40,208 nt of DNA from a virus. The first letter of the stretch is position 1, and every line of letters starts with the position of its first letter. The notes beneath the pieces are model-generated. The model was not told the DNA's origin. It saw only the letters and a program-made list of their open reading frames with translations, and searched no databases. A program made the translations under genes and the position numbers. The stretch is from positions 1 to 40,208 of the IMG/VR virus record IMGVR_UViG_3300044798_000003; one strand, written 5' to 3'. Positions 1 to 7,333 of the stretch are shown in pieces.

Positions 1-60
1 TTCTTTTTTAGATATTTCAATGTTTGCATTTATTCCGTCAGTAAATATTATTCTAAGCAT
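1..60 (-). CDS. Start of a small hypothetical protein, cut by the window edge
   Basis: The first 20 codons of a minus-strand gene (protein start MLRIIFTDGINANIEISKKE) run off the left edge. The start is well supported: GGGAGG lies 8 nt upstream of the ATG. It overlaps the stop of the preceding gene by 8 nt, as is usual in this tightly packed early operon. No family is recognised. If the window ends are joined as a circle, the frame stays open for 14 more codons from base 40208 down to a TGA at 40164-40166, giving a 34-residue protein; that join is inference. Confidence 0.6.
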   Translation of the reverse strand, partial: MLRIIFTDGINANIEISKKE

Positions 61-301
61 TTTGATTACCTCCCACATATTCCGCAATAAACCCATATTC
101 AGCACCGCACCGATCCGCTATATTTTTATGCCATACCTGAAAATTACCACCATCGTTGGTAACTACCATAGTCTTTTTACACTTATCAGCCAGCAATGTT
201 GCTTGTCCTTGCCAATATTCCAACTGTGATGATACCTTTGGCTTGCTTAATCTCTCTGCAAGGTTGATAAATTTGTCTATTGCTGATTGATTATTCATCA
301 T
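53..301 (-). CDS. Hypothetical early phage protein, 82 aa
   Basis: No family is recognised. The protein is hydrophilic, begins MMNNQSAIDKFINLAERL and carries three cysteines without a clear zinc-ligand pattern. Its start overlaps the stop of the zinc-binding protein upstream by 4 nt (ATGA type), so translation is probably coupled. It is one of a string of small genes at the distal end of the early operon. Confidence 0.6.
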   Translation of the reverse strand: MMNNQSAIDKFINLAERLSKPKVSSQLEYWQGQATLLADKCKKTMVVTNDGGNFQVWHKNIADRCGAEYGFIAEYVGGNQNA

Positions 302-498
302 TCTTTATCCTCATGTCGTTTCTCTAAATTAATTACAGCAATAGCATTATAAATTACATCCCATGTTGATCCACAATTCATACATTCAAATTCTATTTGC
401 ACGTTTCCATCAACACCAGAACCATCTGCAACATTATAATCAGACGGACTGCTTTTACACACTGGGCAAAAATCAGCTTCATTTGTATATTTTTTCAT
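298..498 (-). CDS. Small zinc-ribbon-like protein, 66 aa
   Basis: A CPVC pair near the N-terminus and a CMNC pair about 28 residues later form a CxxC-x(n)-CxxC zinc-ribbon pattern. The frame is open further upstream, but the start chosen is the internal ATG (MKKYTNEADFC) because GGAGG lies 9 nt before it and the upstream extension has no ribosome site. This type is common in phage early regions, where partners are usually unknown; a nucleic-acid or protein-binding role is inference. The 499-692 stretch upstream contains no ORF I can support. Confidence 0.6.
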   Translation of the reverse strand: MKKYTNEADFCPVCKSSPSDYNVADGSGVDGNVQIEFECMNCGSTWDVIYNAIAVINLEKRHEDKE

Positions 499-692
499 AT
501 TACAAAACCTCCATACATTAATTTTACTATCTAACCTAACTATTCCTATTCGCAATCAATTTTCGTTCAACCTACCAACCATTACGCCACTCACAATCGA
601 TTCCATAACTAATATCACATACATATTTATATCATGTAATAATAATTGTTTGTGATAGGGTGTAAGTTGGCATGTTTTGAAATGTCTACTAG

Positions 693-1088
693 TTATTTTT
701 TATCGTATCCTCGATCTGCATTTTTTTTAACTACCATCTGCACATAATCAGCTATTTGATCTTTAGTTAATCCTAATGGCCCTTCAAGCATTGTTTGGCA
801 GGAGAATTGTAAGTCTATTATTTCCATGGCTAATTTATCATGATCCGTAGGCTCTCCGTAAAAATATTCTTTTAAAATTTCATCCATTTCAGAATCCATG
901 TGTGCAAATTGCTTATTAATACCATTTCCTAAAAACTTTACAGCAGGTTGTATTTGCGACCGTCTCAACTGTTTTAACTCAATTAAATAATCTAATATTT
1001 TTTGATTAGATTCAGATATTACTGTAATATCTTTATATTTAGCTATCTTATCTGTTAAATTATCAATTAATGTATCCAATCTATCCAT
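693..1088 (-). CDS. Hypothetical early protein, 131 aa, mostly helical
   Basis: No family is recognised. The first half looks coiled-coil-like (MDRLDTLIDNLTDKIAKY, then a Q/L-rich helix), followed by an acidic stretch and a basic C-terminus ending NADRGYDKK. The ATG overlaps the stop of the upstream 64-aa gene by 8 nt, so the two are probably translated together. Confidence 0.6.
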   Translation of the reverse strand: MDRLDTLIDNLTDKIAKYKDITVISESNQKILDYLIELKQLRRSQIQPAVKFLGNGINKQFAHMDSEMDEILKEYFYGEPTDHDKLAMEIIDLQFSCQTMLEGPLGLTKDQIADYVQMVVKKNADRGYDKK

Positions 1089-1275
1089 TTCGCGCTATCT
1101 CCTCATACACTTTATCCCATATTTCAATCTGTTTTTGTGTGTAGCTTCTATCATTTTTAATTATTTTCTCTTTGGTTTCCTTTACATTCTTACGGTACTG
1201 CGCCAGCTCCTGTATTCCGCCCAGCAACTCGCTGTCACCTTCGCATAAATGTATTAATCGTTCAATACTAGCCAT
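1081..1275 (-). CDS. Hypothetical small protein, 64 aa
   Basis: No family is recognised. It is a charged helical protein (MASIERLIHLCEGDSELL at the start, a K/E-rich middle). The start is supported by AAAGGAG about 10 nt upstream of the ATG. It sits between the 52-aa cysteine protein and the 131-aa gene in the early operon. Confidence 0.6.
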   Translation of the reverse strand: MASIERLIHLCEGDSELLGGIQELAQYRKNVKETKEKIIKNDRSYTQKQIEIWDKVYEEIARNG

Positions 1276-1293
1276 ATACTACCACTCCTTTTA

Positions 1294-1452
1294 TTATTCA
1301 GCCCAACTGAGCATGTCCGTTCTTTTTGTCGACTTGCAAATGTATTTGGTGCAGTCCTCATTCCGTTGGTGAGTTCTCCCTCGGTATACACATTTTATAT
1401 GCCTACCATCTTCCCTGCTGATTAATTTAGTGCAACTGTCACATTTCGCCAT
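1294..1452 (-). CDS. Cysteine-rich microprotein, 52 aa, probable zinc binder
   Basis: This short ORF begins MAKCDSCTKLISREDGR and has cysteines at residues 4, 7, 21, 33 and 38, with histidines at 18 and 28. A CxxC pair followed by isolated cysteines suggests a small treble-clef or zinc-knuckle fold. Its ATG overlaps the TGA of the upstream gene by one base (TGATG), a translational-coupling arrangement. Function is unknown. Confidence 0.6.
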   Translation of the reverse strand: MAKCDSCTKLISREDGRHIKCVYRGRTHQRNEDCTKYICKSTKRTDMLSWAE

Positions 1453-2120
1453 CAGCAACCACTCCTTGCAAATTTACTACCAAAAGTTCTTTTAGCCTCT
1501 ACATGCATCTCTTTAGATAACAGCCTAGCTTTAACTCTTTCTTCCAACTTGCAAGCAATAGGCTTTGCTTTCGCTTCTGTTGCTAATTTTTCTGCCAACC
1601 CTATATCTACTATTACTTTTAATACATCTCTTCTCTCAGGTGCTATTGTGACGTTTTTAAGATTATTGTAGTTATCTATATCACCGTTCTTAAGTATACA
1701 CTTTTCTTTTTCTACCTTTACAGAGAATATTTCTTCATCTTCTATCTTTCGTTTATATGTCCTAGTTGTGTATGGCTTCTTTACGCTTTTGTTGATTGGT
1801 AAATTTCTAGCATACCTCCACGATTTAAAGCACTCCTCTTTTAATCCTAATATTTCAGATGCCTCACGATCACTTGCTCCACTTTCATATACTTTTAGTC
1901 TCCTATCAACTTCTTCTTGCTTTAGGCTACAGTGATCTCCACCACGCTTGCCAGCAATACCACCGTTTTTTACTGTCCTTGCGTGCCTGTTAAAAAAGTT
2001 TTTCACATCAGCAACCGTTATATTAAATTCCTCAGCTATAACTTTGAATGGTATCGCCCTGCTTTTCATTTCTAGTATTTCTCTATCGTGATCGCTGCAC
2101 CACGCTTTATGCTCTGCCAT
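1452..2120 (-). CDS. HTH-containing phage protein, 222 aa
   Basis: The N-terminal 60 residues read like a homeodomain-like or sigma-type helix-turn-helix (DREILEMKSRAIPFKVIAEE, then FNITVADVKNFFNRHAR). A second HTH-like segment lies around residues 75-110 (EASEILGLKEECFKSW). The remainder is Lys-rich. The ATG at 2120 is chosen over an upstream in-frame TTG because AAGGAGA sits 8 nt from the ATG and would overlap the TTG. It could be an early or late transcription regulator, placed distal to the replication genes. No exact family is recognised. Confidence 0.6.
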   Translation of the reverse strand: MAEHKAWCSDHDREILEMKSRAIPFKVIAEEFNITVADVKNFFNRHARTVKNGGIAGKRGGDHCSLKQEEVDRRLKVYESGASDREASEILGLKEECFKSWRYARNLPINKSVKKPYTTRTYKRKIEDEEIFSVKVEKEKCILKNGDIDNYNNLKNVTIAPERRDVLKVIVDIGLAEKLATEAKAKPIACKLEERVKARLLSKEMHVEAKRTFGSKFARSGC

Positions 2121-2132
2121 TGTCAACTCTCC

Positions 2133-2702
2133 TTAGTAATTATTTTTTTGACATGCTTGCATCTCTAACGTCATATAACCATTGCTATTCATTCGTAATT
2201 TAGTCATATATCCTTTTGTAATACAGTCATTCTTTCCAGTCCTACACGCTGCGCACCGTTCCATAGCTTCACACCCTGCGACAACTTCTGAATAGTTTTT
2301 TCTAACCAGCTCTTCCGATATATCTGGAAAATCAACTTTTACATATTGGTGTAATTTAGTTATATCTACGCTTGCCATATACTCCGCTGCTCTGCCATCA
2401 TGAACAAACTTTACTGCTCGTGCTGCTATCGTATAATCTCGCTTAACGTCCCATGGTAATTGTTTAGGCTTAGTCTGTTCCTCATACGCTAAATCTTTAA
2501 TAGCATCTTTAATATCAGATATGGTGGGAAACTTTTTACAAAAACTCATACACGACCTTACTGCTGTTTCCATTAGGTCATCTTGATACTTTTGAAACTC
2601 TCCCATCCAAAGAACACCTTTAGCTGTCATATCATCGCCGTAATTGGGGTAATTCGCCGAACACATCATTAACAGTTTTTTTGTCATTGAAGGTGTCATC
2701 AT
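2133..2702 (-). CDS. Helicase-loader-like protein (G39P-type N-terminus), 189 aa
   Basis: The N-terminus (MTKKLLMMCSANYPNYGDD, then VLWMGEFQKYQDDLMETAV and KFPTISDIKDAI) resembles the G39P-type N-domain of Firmicutes phage helicase loaders, which deliver the replicative helicase to the origin. The C-terminal half has a cysteine cluster (CAACRTGKNDC) that could bind zinc. The frame is open upstream, but the start at ATGATG is chosen because AAAGGA lies 6 nt before it. It overlaps the initiator gene upstream by 71 nt in another frame. Gene order initiator-loader is classic for this module. The family call rests on a pattern read by eye. Confidence 0.65.
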   Translation of the reverse strand: MMTPSMTKKLLMMCSANYPNYGDDMTAKGVLWMGEFQKYQDDLMETAVRSCMSFCKKFPTISDIKDAIKDLAYEEQTKPKQLPWDVKRDYTIAARAVKFVHDGRAAEYMASVDITKLHQYVKVDFPDISEELVRKNYSEVVAGCEAMERCAACRTGKNDCITKGYMTKLRMNSNGYMTLEMQACQKNNY

Positions 2703-3507
2703 TAAATATCCTTTCAAAATCATCAAATTGCTGTTCGCGTTTTGATATTTTAGGTTTATTAGTAAATAATTCTTGTTGTGCTGGTTCCCATGCCTCATCA
2801 AGATAAGATTTATAATATTCAGCCTGTCCAATAAAATTAGATGCCTTATACAAATAATCAACCTTACTTAACGTTTTACAATCAGCAGCATAGTTTTTAG
2901 CAGATTGGATTAAACTATTTGAATCAATTTTATTTTTAATAAGATTATTAAAGTTTTTAAAAGATTGAGGCTTACTATTTTGGTGTCCTTCTTTCGGATA
3001 CTCTGACCAAAACATTTCAAAATCAGCACTATATATATTATTCTTATCTTTCTTTACTTTCTTATTACCTTCTTCATTAGTTGTTGGCTCGCTGTTGCTT
3101 GCCTGTTGCTTGCCTGTTGCTTGCCTGTTGCTTGCCTGTTGCGTAATCCCTTCAAACCCTTGTACTTCTTGGCTTGACTGACTGTTGAATTTTTCGTAGT
3201 TCGTGATCTGAAAAATAGTAAACCTGTTCGTTCTGACTGTTGATAAAATCATTCCATCAGTAGTTAATGTTTTTATTAAAGTCCTTAACCTTTGAACAGA
3301 CACGCCAGTATTTTTATTCCATGCGTTATATCCGAAAATAAACTCACCATAATTTACTTCTGCTAAAGTTCCTTCAAACATGATCTTTTTAGGTTCTTTT
3401 AAGTATCTTGCTCTGCCAAGCATCGTCAGCCACACTTTTAAATATTCCGCATCATCATAAATCCAATGTTTAAATACATTTCTGCAAATTGGGATACTAT
3501 CTTGCAA
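2632..3507 (-). CDS. Phage replication initiator, DnaD/O-like winged helix, 291 aa
   Basis: Residues 1-115 look like the winged-helix N-domain of Firmicutes phage replisome organisers (FGYNAWNKNTGVSVQRLRTL, then LTTDGMILSTVRTNRFTIFQ and ITNYEKFN). A low-complexity linker rich in Gln, Asn and Ser follows, and then a DnaD-like C-terminal part (FWSEYPKEGHQNSKPQSFKN). Such proteins bind the origin and recruit the loader and helicase. The start is a TTG at 3505-3507 supported by GGTGGTGAGAT. The linker is encoded by four perfect 11-bp direct repeats, so the origin may lie inside this gene as in lambda O. Confidence 0.7.
   Translation of the reverse strand: MQDSIPICRNVFKHWIYDDAEYLKVWLTMLGRARYLKEPKKIMFEGTLAEVNYGEFIFGYNAWNKNTGVSVQRLRTLIKTLTTDGMILSTVRTNRFTIFQITNYEKFNSQSSQEVQGFEGITQQASNRQATGKQQASNSEPTTNEEGNKKVKKDKNNIYSADFEMFWSEYPKEGHQNSKPQSFKNFNNLIKNKIDSNSLIQSAKNYAADCKTLSKVDYLYKASNFIGQAEYYKSYLDEAWEPAQQELFTNKPKISKREQQFDDFERIFNDDTFNDKKTVNDVFGELPQLRR
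3095..3142. repeat. Four tandem 11-bp iterons inside the initiator gene (candidate origin)
   Basis: The plus strand shows the unit TTGCTTGCCTG repeated perfectly at 3095-3105, 3106-3116, 3117-3127 and 3128-3138, with a partial fifth copy (TTGC) to 3142. Eleven is not a multiple of three, so the repeat was not kept for a peptide repeat; it gives a frame-rotating Q/A/S/N-rich linker. The 11-bp spacing is about one helical turn, as for iterons. An AT-rich stretch lies next to it at about 3025-3075, where strand opening could occur. Confidence 0.65.
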
Positions 3508-3541
3508 ATCTCACCACCTGCCCCTTTTATATTGGTGAATG

Positions 3542-4144
3542 TTAATCTATACCGTCATATAAACCTTGACTAATTCTATCTAATAGTGTTGCTTCTCGTA
3601 TAGCACGAACTAAATTTTCTTTGCTTTCCTTGCATAATCCATATCCGTATTTTGTGTAACGGTAAGATCTTTCAAAAGTGGATACAGGGTAGAATATTTC
3701 TCTGTTTAAAACTAGTTTTTTAGTATGTAAATGTTCAAAATATTTGTCATGATATAAAGCTATATAATTTATAGAATCTCCGTCATATTCTTTATAATAA
3801 GCAAATTTTGTTATTGAAAAATCAAACTTGGATAATATCTCTGTTGGCGTACCAAACGTACTGCGTATCAATTCAATAGCAATTCCACTTGATTTTTCTT
3901 TAAAAGCTGTAACTTTTTTGTTTTCATAATATTTATTGTGTTCTTTGCTTTCTGTAAAATATTTTACTGCTTCGTGAAAGTCAGCTTCTTTTTCAAAAAA
4001 CACGTCAACATCTTTAATTTTTTCATTATTTAATAAGTTTTTAAAACATCCTCCTGCTATAAATCCTTTATGATTAGCCATAAATGGAGTTAAAAAATTT
4101 AGTTTATATAATTGTTCTCTAGACGATTTTATAAAGTTGTCCAT
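3542..4144 (-). CDS. Nucleotidyltransferase-fold phage protein, 200 aa
   Basis: Residues 28-50 (FIAGGCFKNLLNNEKIKDVD, then VFFEKE) match the pol-beta nucleotidyltransferase pattern of a GG turn, a spacer, then D-x-D. A third carboxylate could be the E in AIELIRSTFG further on. This resembles phage proteins related to tRNA-nucleotidyltransferase or polyA-polymerase heads. The start is supported by AAGGGAG ahead of the ATG. It overlaps the ERCC4-type nuclease gene by 26 nt. The substrate is unknown. Confidence 0.6.
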   Translation of the reverse strand: MDNFIKSSREQLYKLNFLTPFMANHKGFIAGGCFKNLLNNEKIKDVDVFFEKEADFHEAVKYFTESKEHNKYYENKKVTAFKEKSSGIAIELIRSTFGTPTEILSKFDFSITKFAYYKEYDGDSINYIALYHDKYFEHLHTKKLVLNREIFYPVSTFERSYRYTKYGYGLCKESKENLVRAIREATLLDRISQGLYDGID

Positions 4145-4685
4145 TTTTAAACCACTCCCTTAAATAATACTTAAACAAATTCACAACATAATTACCGCTA
4201 CATTTCCGATCAATAAACACTACTTCAATTCCGTATCTAGCTTGACAACTCGCCAGTGTAGCAATAAAGGACTGCGGTTTAAACTCACTAGTGTACTTGT
4301 GATAAACAATATCTGCATAGGTAGCAGATTCTATTAGCAAGATAAACTTCGCGCCTTTAGCCCTCTCTAGCTCTCTTACAAAACGATCTCTATCTTTAGT
4401 TAGGTTATTACTCAACTCGTCAAGGCTATTTTTACGTTCGATCACGATATTGTCAGTAAAATAAACATCTTTTGCAATTCCATACTCTTCGCATTTTGGC
4501 AACATCATGGAGTAATCTCCATAGTTTAGCTTCTTTGATTCATAAGGTATCAGTCTTGCATCAAAATAGTCCGTTATCCAATGATTGACCTGTTCACGAG
4601 TGTCGATCACAATTCGCATAGTTGATAATAGGTAGTCTGTTTGTTTAGGGGATAAGGGGGATTTGCCCCCATCTTCACTTACCAT
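4119..4685 (-). CDS. ERCC4-type nuclease, 188 aa
   Basis: The active-site pattern of the XPF/ERCC4 nuclease superfamily is visible: IDTREQ near residue 28, GDYSM, then VIERKNSLDEL, followed by DRDRFVRELERAKGAKFILL, typical of the fold. Such phage enzymes cut branched or flap DNA during recombination and replication. The ATG overlaps the stop of the SSB-like gene (TAATG), so coupling is likely. A later ATG at residue 23 starts directly before the domain but has no ribosome site. A GGGGG/CCCCC hairpin at 4656-4670 lies in the N-terminal codons. Confidence 0.8.
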   Translation of the reverse strand: MVSEDGGKSPLSPKQTDYLLSTMRIVIDTREQVNHWITDYFDARLIPYESKKLNYGDYSMMLPKCEEYGIAKDVYFTDNIVIERKNSLDELSNNLTKDRDRFVRELERAKGAKFILLIESATYADIVYHKYTSEFKPQSFIATLASCQARYGIEVVFIDRKCSGNYVVNLFKYYLREWFKNGQLYKIV

Positions 4686-5251
4686 TAAAATGGGATTTCT
4701 TCTTCTGGGAATACATCTTTACCAAAAGAATTTACATCGTAACTACCATTAGGAGTACTAGTTGATAGAGTTTTAATCTTAGGAACTTCTACCCCTTCTA
4801 ATACCTGGTCAACACTGCGTATAAAACGACACTTAGTAGATAATTTAATATCACCGTTATTATTTTTATATTCCTCTTGTCCGAATACCCCACCGAAAAA
4901 CTTACCTACTAATGATTTTTCATCCCAATTCCACGTATAACCACTATTTGATTTTTCAATTGCTGTAATTAATCCCTTGAAGAATTTAAGGCTATTTCTC
5001 TCTGTAAGTTGTCGGTAAATTCCTTGCCATTTCGCATCAGGATTAGCTAAAAATCTTCTTTGAAAATCTTCTAAATAAAAGTTAGCACATTCACCATTAG
5101 CGATATCAAATTGCAAAACTAATACCTCTTTACCAGTTTTAGTAACATCAATAATAGCTTTTTTCACTTGGCAAACATGTCCGCCTAAAGTTATTTTCTT
5201 AAAATCCCCTGTTGGTACTTCGGTAGTGTCCCATTCTTGCGGTTTTAACAT
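4685..5251 (-). CDS. DUF669-like single-strand DNA-binding protein, 188 aa
   Basis: The protein reads like a DUF669 phage protein, a group associated with recombinase operons and thought to coat single-stranded DNA: TGDFKKITLGGHVCQVKKA, then VLVLQFDIANGE and FFGGVFGQEEY. The C-terminus ends in an acidic tip with final phenylalanine (DVFPEEEIPF), the signature of SSB tails that recruit partner proteins. Its neighbours, a Sak4-like ATPase and an ERCC4 nuclease, support a recombination role. It overlaps the nuclease start by one base. Confidence 0.75.
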   Translation of the reverse strand: MLKPQEWDTTEVPTGDFKKITLGGHVCQVKKAIIDVTKTGKEVLVLQFDIANGECANFYLEDFQRRFLANPDAKWQGIYRQLTERNSLKFFKGLITAIEKSNSGYTWNWDEKSLVGKFFGGVFGQEEYKNNNGDIKLSTKCRFIRSVDQVLEGVEVPKIKTLSTSTPNGSYDVNSFGKDVFPEEEIPF

Positions 5252-5279
5252 ATAATTTAATCCCCTTTTAATTTTATTT

Positions 5280-5921
5280 TTAATACTCTTCTAATGCTTT
5301 TATAACTTCTACAATGTCGTTATCAATTTCGAATTTATCGAATGCACCCATTGGTGATTTTGCAGTTGAATTTCTTGACTGCGTTTCAAATACATACTTT
5401 CCTTCAACACATTTTGATAATAAAACTGTAGTAAATTTACTTTCTATGCAAATCTTGTCCAACTTTTTACCACTAGTTTTGATTCTTGTGAAAATAAAAC
5501 CGCTATCGTCTCGATCTGTTTGGGTATGTGCCGTAAATATTACTGTCAAATCATCTCTAAGTAAGTGCGTTTCGCTGACTAATTGCCATACATTAAAGGC
5601 AATATCAACCCATTTGTCATACGATTTTTCTTTCATTCTAGACATTTCATCATCAACCATTATTGTATTGATCGTATCAATAACTACTGTTTTAATATGT
5701 GGAGCTTTACTGCTTATTCCTTTCAATGTTGCATTTATAGTTGGTATAGAACTTGTTTGCATGTAGTTCTTAGCTTCTTTGTTGTACTTAGTCTTCCATC
5801 CCTTCCAACTCAACCCTTTGCGATCAGCATCAATGATATAGGTTGTTGCAGGGTCTAAATTGCGCAGACTGGTTGTCTTGCCCGATCCTGACTCTCCTGC
5901 CAAACATATAACCTTACTCAT
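5280..5921 (-). CDS. Sak4-like RecA-family ATPase (single-strand annealing/recombination), 213 aa
   Basis: A Walker A motif GESGSGKT is at residues 9-16, a Walker B-like strand (TVVIDTINTI) near residue 80 and a sensor-like strand (LTVIFTAHTQTDRDD) near residue 125. Length and motif order fit the Sak4/AAA_24 group of phage recombination ATPases, which work with an SSB partner; here the SSB-like gene follows 28 nt downstream. The start overlaps the Gp157 stop by 4 nt. Confidence 0.75.
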   Translation of the reverse strand: MSKVICLAGESGSGKTTSLRNLDPATTYIIDADRKGLSWKGWKTKYNKEAKNYMQTSSIPTINATLKGISSKAPHIKTVVIDTINTIMVDDEMSRMKEKSYDKWVDIAFNVWQLVSETHLLRDDLTVIFTAHTQTDRDDSGFIFTRIKTSGKKLDKICIESKFTTVLLSKCVEGKYVFETQSRNSTAKSPMGAFDKFEIDNDIVEVIKALEEY

Positions 5922-6406
5922 TTAATTTGCCACCTCACACTATGATTCAGCTCAGCTCCAGGTACTATAATCCCAGCTTTCAAATCTTTTGCAATATCAT
6001 TTTTCCTTGGGACATATGACTCAGGTACGCAAGTCTGGTATTTTGCTGGTATTTTACCTGCATCAATAATAACTACACTGGGAGGATTATTTTGTTGTTT
6101 AATAGTGCAAATATTAGTTTTAATTTCTTTGATACCCGCTAATTCTAATTGACCGAAAAGAAACTCCTTAAGTGATTGTTCTTTAGCATCTATAGACCTT
6201 GACAGTGCATCTAAGCGTTTTATTTCTGCATCTATACCTACGCCATAGGCTTGTATGTTTTTTAACATGTAAACGGTATTCTGCGCCTTTTCTTCAATAG
6301 CACATTCTATGCTTTCTAGCGTTCCGATTAGTGCCTCATTGTCAGTGTCATCCTCTAACATTTTTTGTACTTCTAGAAAATTTCCAGTCAAGTTATATAA
6401 GTTCAT
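5918..6406 (-). CDS. Siphovirus Gp157-family protein, 162 aa
   Basis: The protein has the layout of the Gp157 family: an acidic helical N-terminus (MNLYNLTGNFLEVQKMLED), a long coiled coil around residues 35-95 (DAEIKRLDALSRSIDAKEQS), and a C-terminal domain with NPPSVVIIDAGKIPAKYQTC, RKNDIAKDLKAG and IIVPGAELN. Family members sit in phage recombination or replication operons; their mechanism is not settled. AAGGAGAATTAATA precedes the ATG. Confidence 0.85.
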   Translation of the reverse strand: MNLYNLTGNFLEVQKMLEDDTDNEALIGTLESIECAIEEKAQNTVYMLKNIQAYGVGIDAEIKRLDALSRSIDAKEQSLKEFLFGQLELAGIKEIKTNICTIKQQNNPPSVVIIDAGKIPAKYQTCVPESYVPRKNDIAKDLKAGIIVPGAELNHSVRWQIK

Positions 6407-6421
6407 TATTAATTCTCCTTT

Positions 6422-6616
6422 CTATATTAATGCTTGAAATTTATCTCTTAACTCACTTGTACCAGTTGACAAACTATCAACGCTATCGTAAATATTCTGT
6501 AATGCAGATTCTATTTCTTCCAATGTTACTGATCCGTTACCAACATCTTTAATTACGTCTTTAAGTTCATTAGCTATATCTGATAATTCATCAACAACAC
6601 TATCTAAATATCTCAT
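6422..6616 (-). CDS. Hypothetical small acidic helical protein, 64 aa
   Basis: No family is recognised. It is acidic and heptad-like throughout (VDELSDIANELKDVIKDVGN, then VTLEEIESALQNIYDSVDSL), suggesting a coiled coil. Its ATG overlaps the stop of the preceding gene by 4 nt. Confidence 0.55.
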   Translation of the reverse strand: MRYLDSVVDELSDIANELKDVIKDVGNGSVTLEEIESALQNIYDSVDSLSTGTSELRDKFQALI

Positions 6617-6828
6617 TTATTTTCATCCTCCCATAACTTCTGTTCTTCCATATGCCATCTGCAGCAAAATATCTTCTTATTATCTAAATAAAACTCATGG
6701 CCTTCAAATACTGGCAAACCACATAATTCGAAGTCACATATACCAACTATTCCTTGCTCAATTTCGTTGTGCTTTCTGCGGTATCCATAGTCTGGTGATT
6801 CTTGATCTGCAATGTCTGGTAGTTCCAT
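6613..6828 (-). CDS. Small zinc-binding-like protein, 71 aa
   Basis: It carries a C-x4-C pair (CDFELC) and, about 18 residues later, CCRWH, a spacing that could form one zinc site. No family is recognised. It is packed between two other small early genes and is probably translated by coupling. Confidence 0.55.
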   Translation of the reverse strand: MELPDIADQESPDYGYRRKHNEIEQGIVGICDFELCGLPVFEGHEFYLDNKKIFCCRWHMEEQKLWEDENK

Positions 6829-6829
6829 A

Positions 6830-7021
6830 TCAGTACAATCCTTTAAAAATCACGATCATTGCTTCACCTTTATCAACTAATAAATCACCACGATCTACTG
6901 CAATGCTGAAATTGGCGCTCTGACGATCATTAACAACCACTTGAATACTATCTGATACCTTAGACCTTTTCAGAACCTCACAACCAATGTCGTAGTCTGT
7001 TGCTTTACTAAAATCACACAT
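6830..7021 (-). CDS. Hypothetical small protein, 63 aa
   Basis: No family is recognised. The sequence is beta-rich (IQVVVNDRQSANFSIAVDRG, then GEAMIVIFKGLY). It overlaps the upstream 58-aa gene by 8 nt and is followed after one base by the next gene. Confidence 0.55.
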   Translation of the reverse strand: MCDFSKATDYDIGCEVLKRSKVSDSIQVVVNDRQSANFSIAVDRGDLLVDKGEAMIVIFKGLY

Positions 7022-7190
7022 AATAACGTCCTTTTCCCTTCAAAGTTTTAGAAGTATGACTTTCAACTGATCCTGTATTCCATATTGGTATGTTTCCTAT
7101 CCATTTTCCGTCTATTAGTTTGTAACCATCTTTACGAAAAGACTTTGGTCGTTCTGATAGTGGACATATTATTGGTTGTAGTTGTGCCAT
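7014..7190 (-). CDS. Hypothetical small protein, 58 aa
   Basis: No family is recognised. The protein starts MAQLQPIICPLSERPKSFRK and is basic. The ATG at 7190 is chosen because GGAGGT lies 7 nt upstream; an in-frame GTG three codons earlier lies inside that ribosome site. The ATG overlaps the TGA of the 47-aa ORF upstream by one base. Confidence 0.55.
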   Translation of the reverse strand: MAQLQPIICPLSERPKSFRKDGYKLIDGKWIGNIPIWNTGSVESHTSKTLKGKGRYYV

Positions 7191-7333
7191 CACTTGCACC
7201 TCCGCATCTCATAATTTAAAATATCTTGAAATGATTCCAAGTCTGTTTTATTTATCTTCACCCGTGGAGGGTTTATATTTATTGATCTGAGGTTATTTTT
7301 TAGGGATTGTGCTGATTGAATACGGTTAATCAT
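7190..7333 (-). CDS. Small basic ORF, 47 aa, coupled to both neighbours
   Basis: This short frame (start MINRIQSAQSLKNNLRSINI) begins 8 nt inside the end of the pentapeptide-repeat gene and ends with a TGA that overlaps the next ATG by one base. Exact stop/start interlocking at both ends is the main evidence that it is real. It lacks a strong ribosome site of its own, so coupling would be needed. No family is recognised. Confidence 0.5.
   Translation of the reverse strand: MINRIQSAQSLKNNLRSININPPRVKINKTDLESFQDILNYEMRRCK

Noticed and set aside
5314-5858. Plus-strand frames opposite the Sak4-like ATPase
   Set aside because: The minus strand carries clear Walker motifs; the plus frames have no ribosome site or domain.
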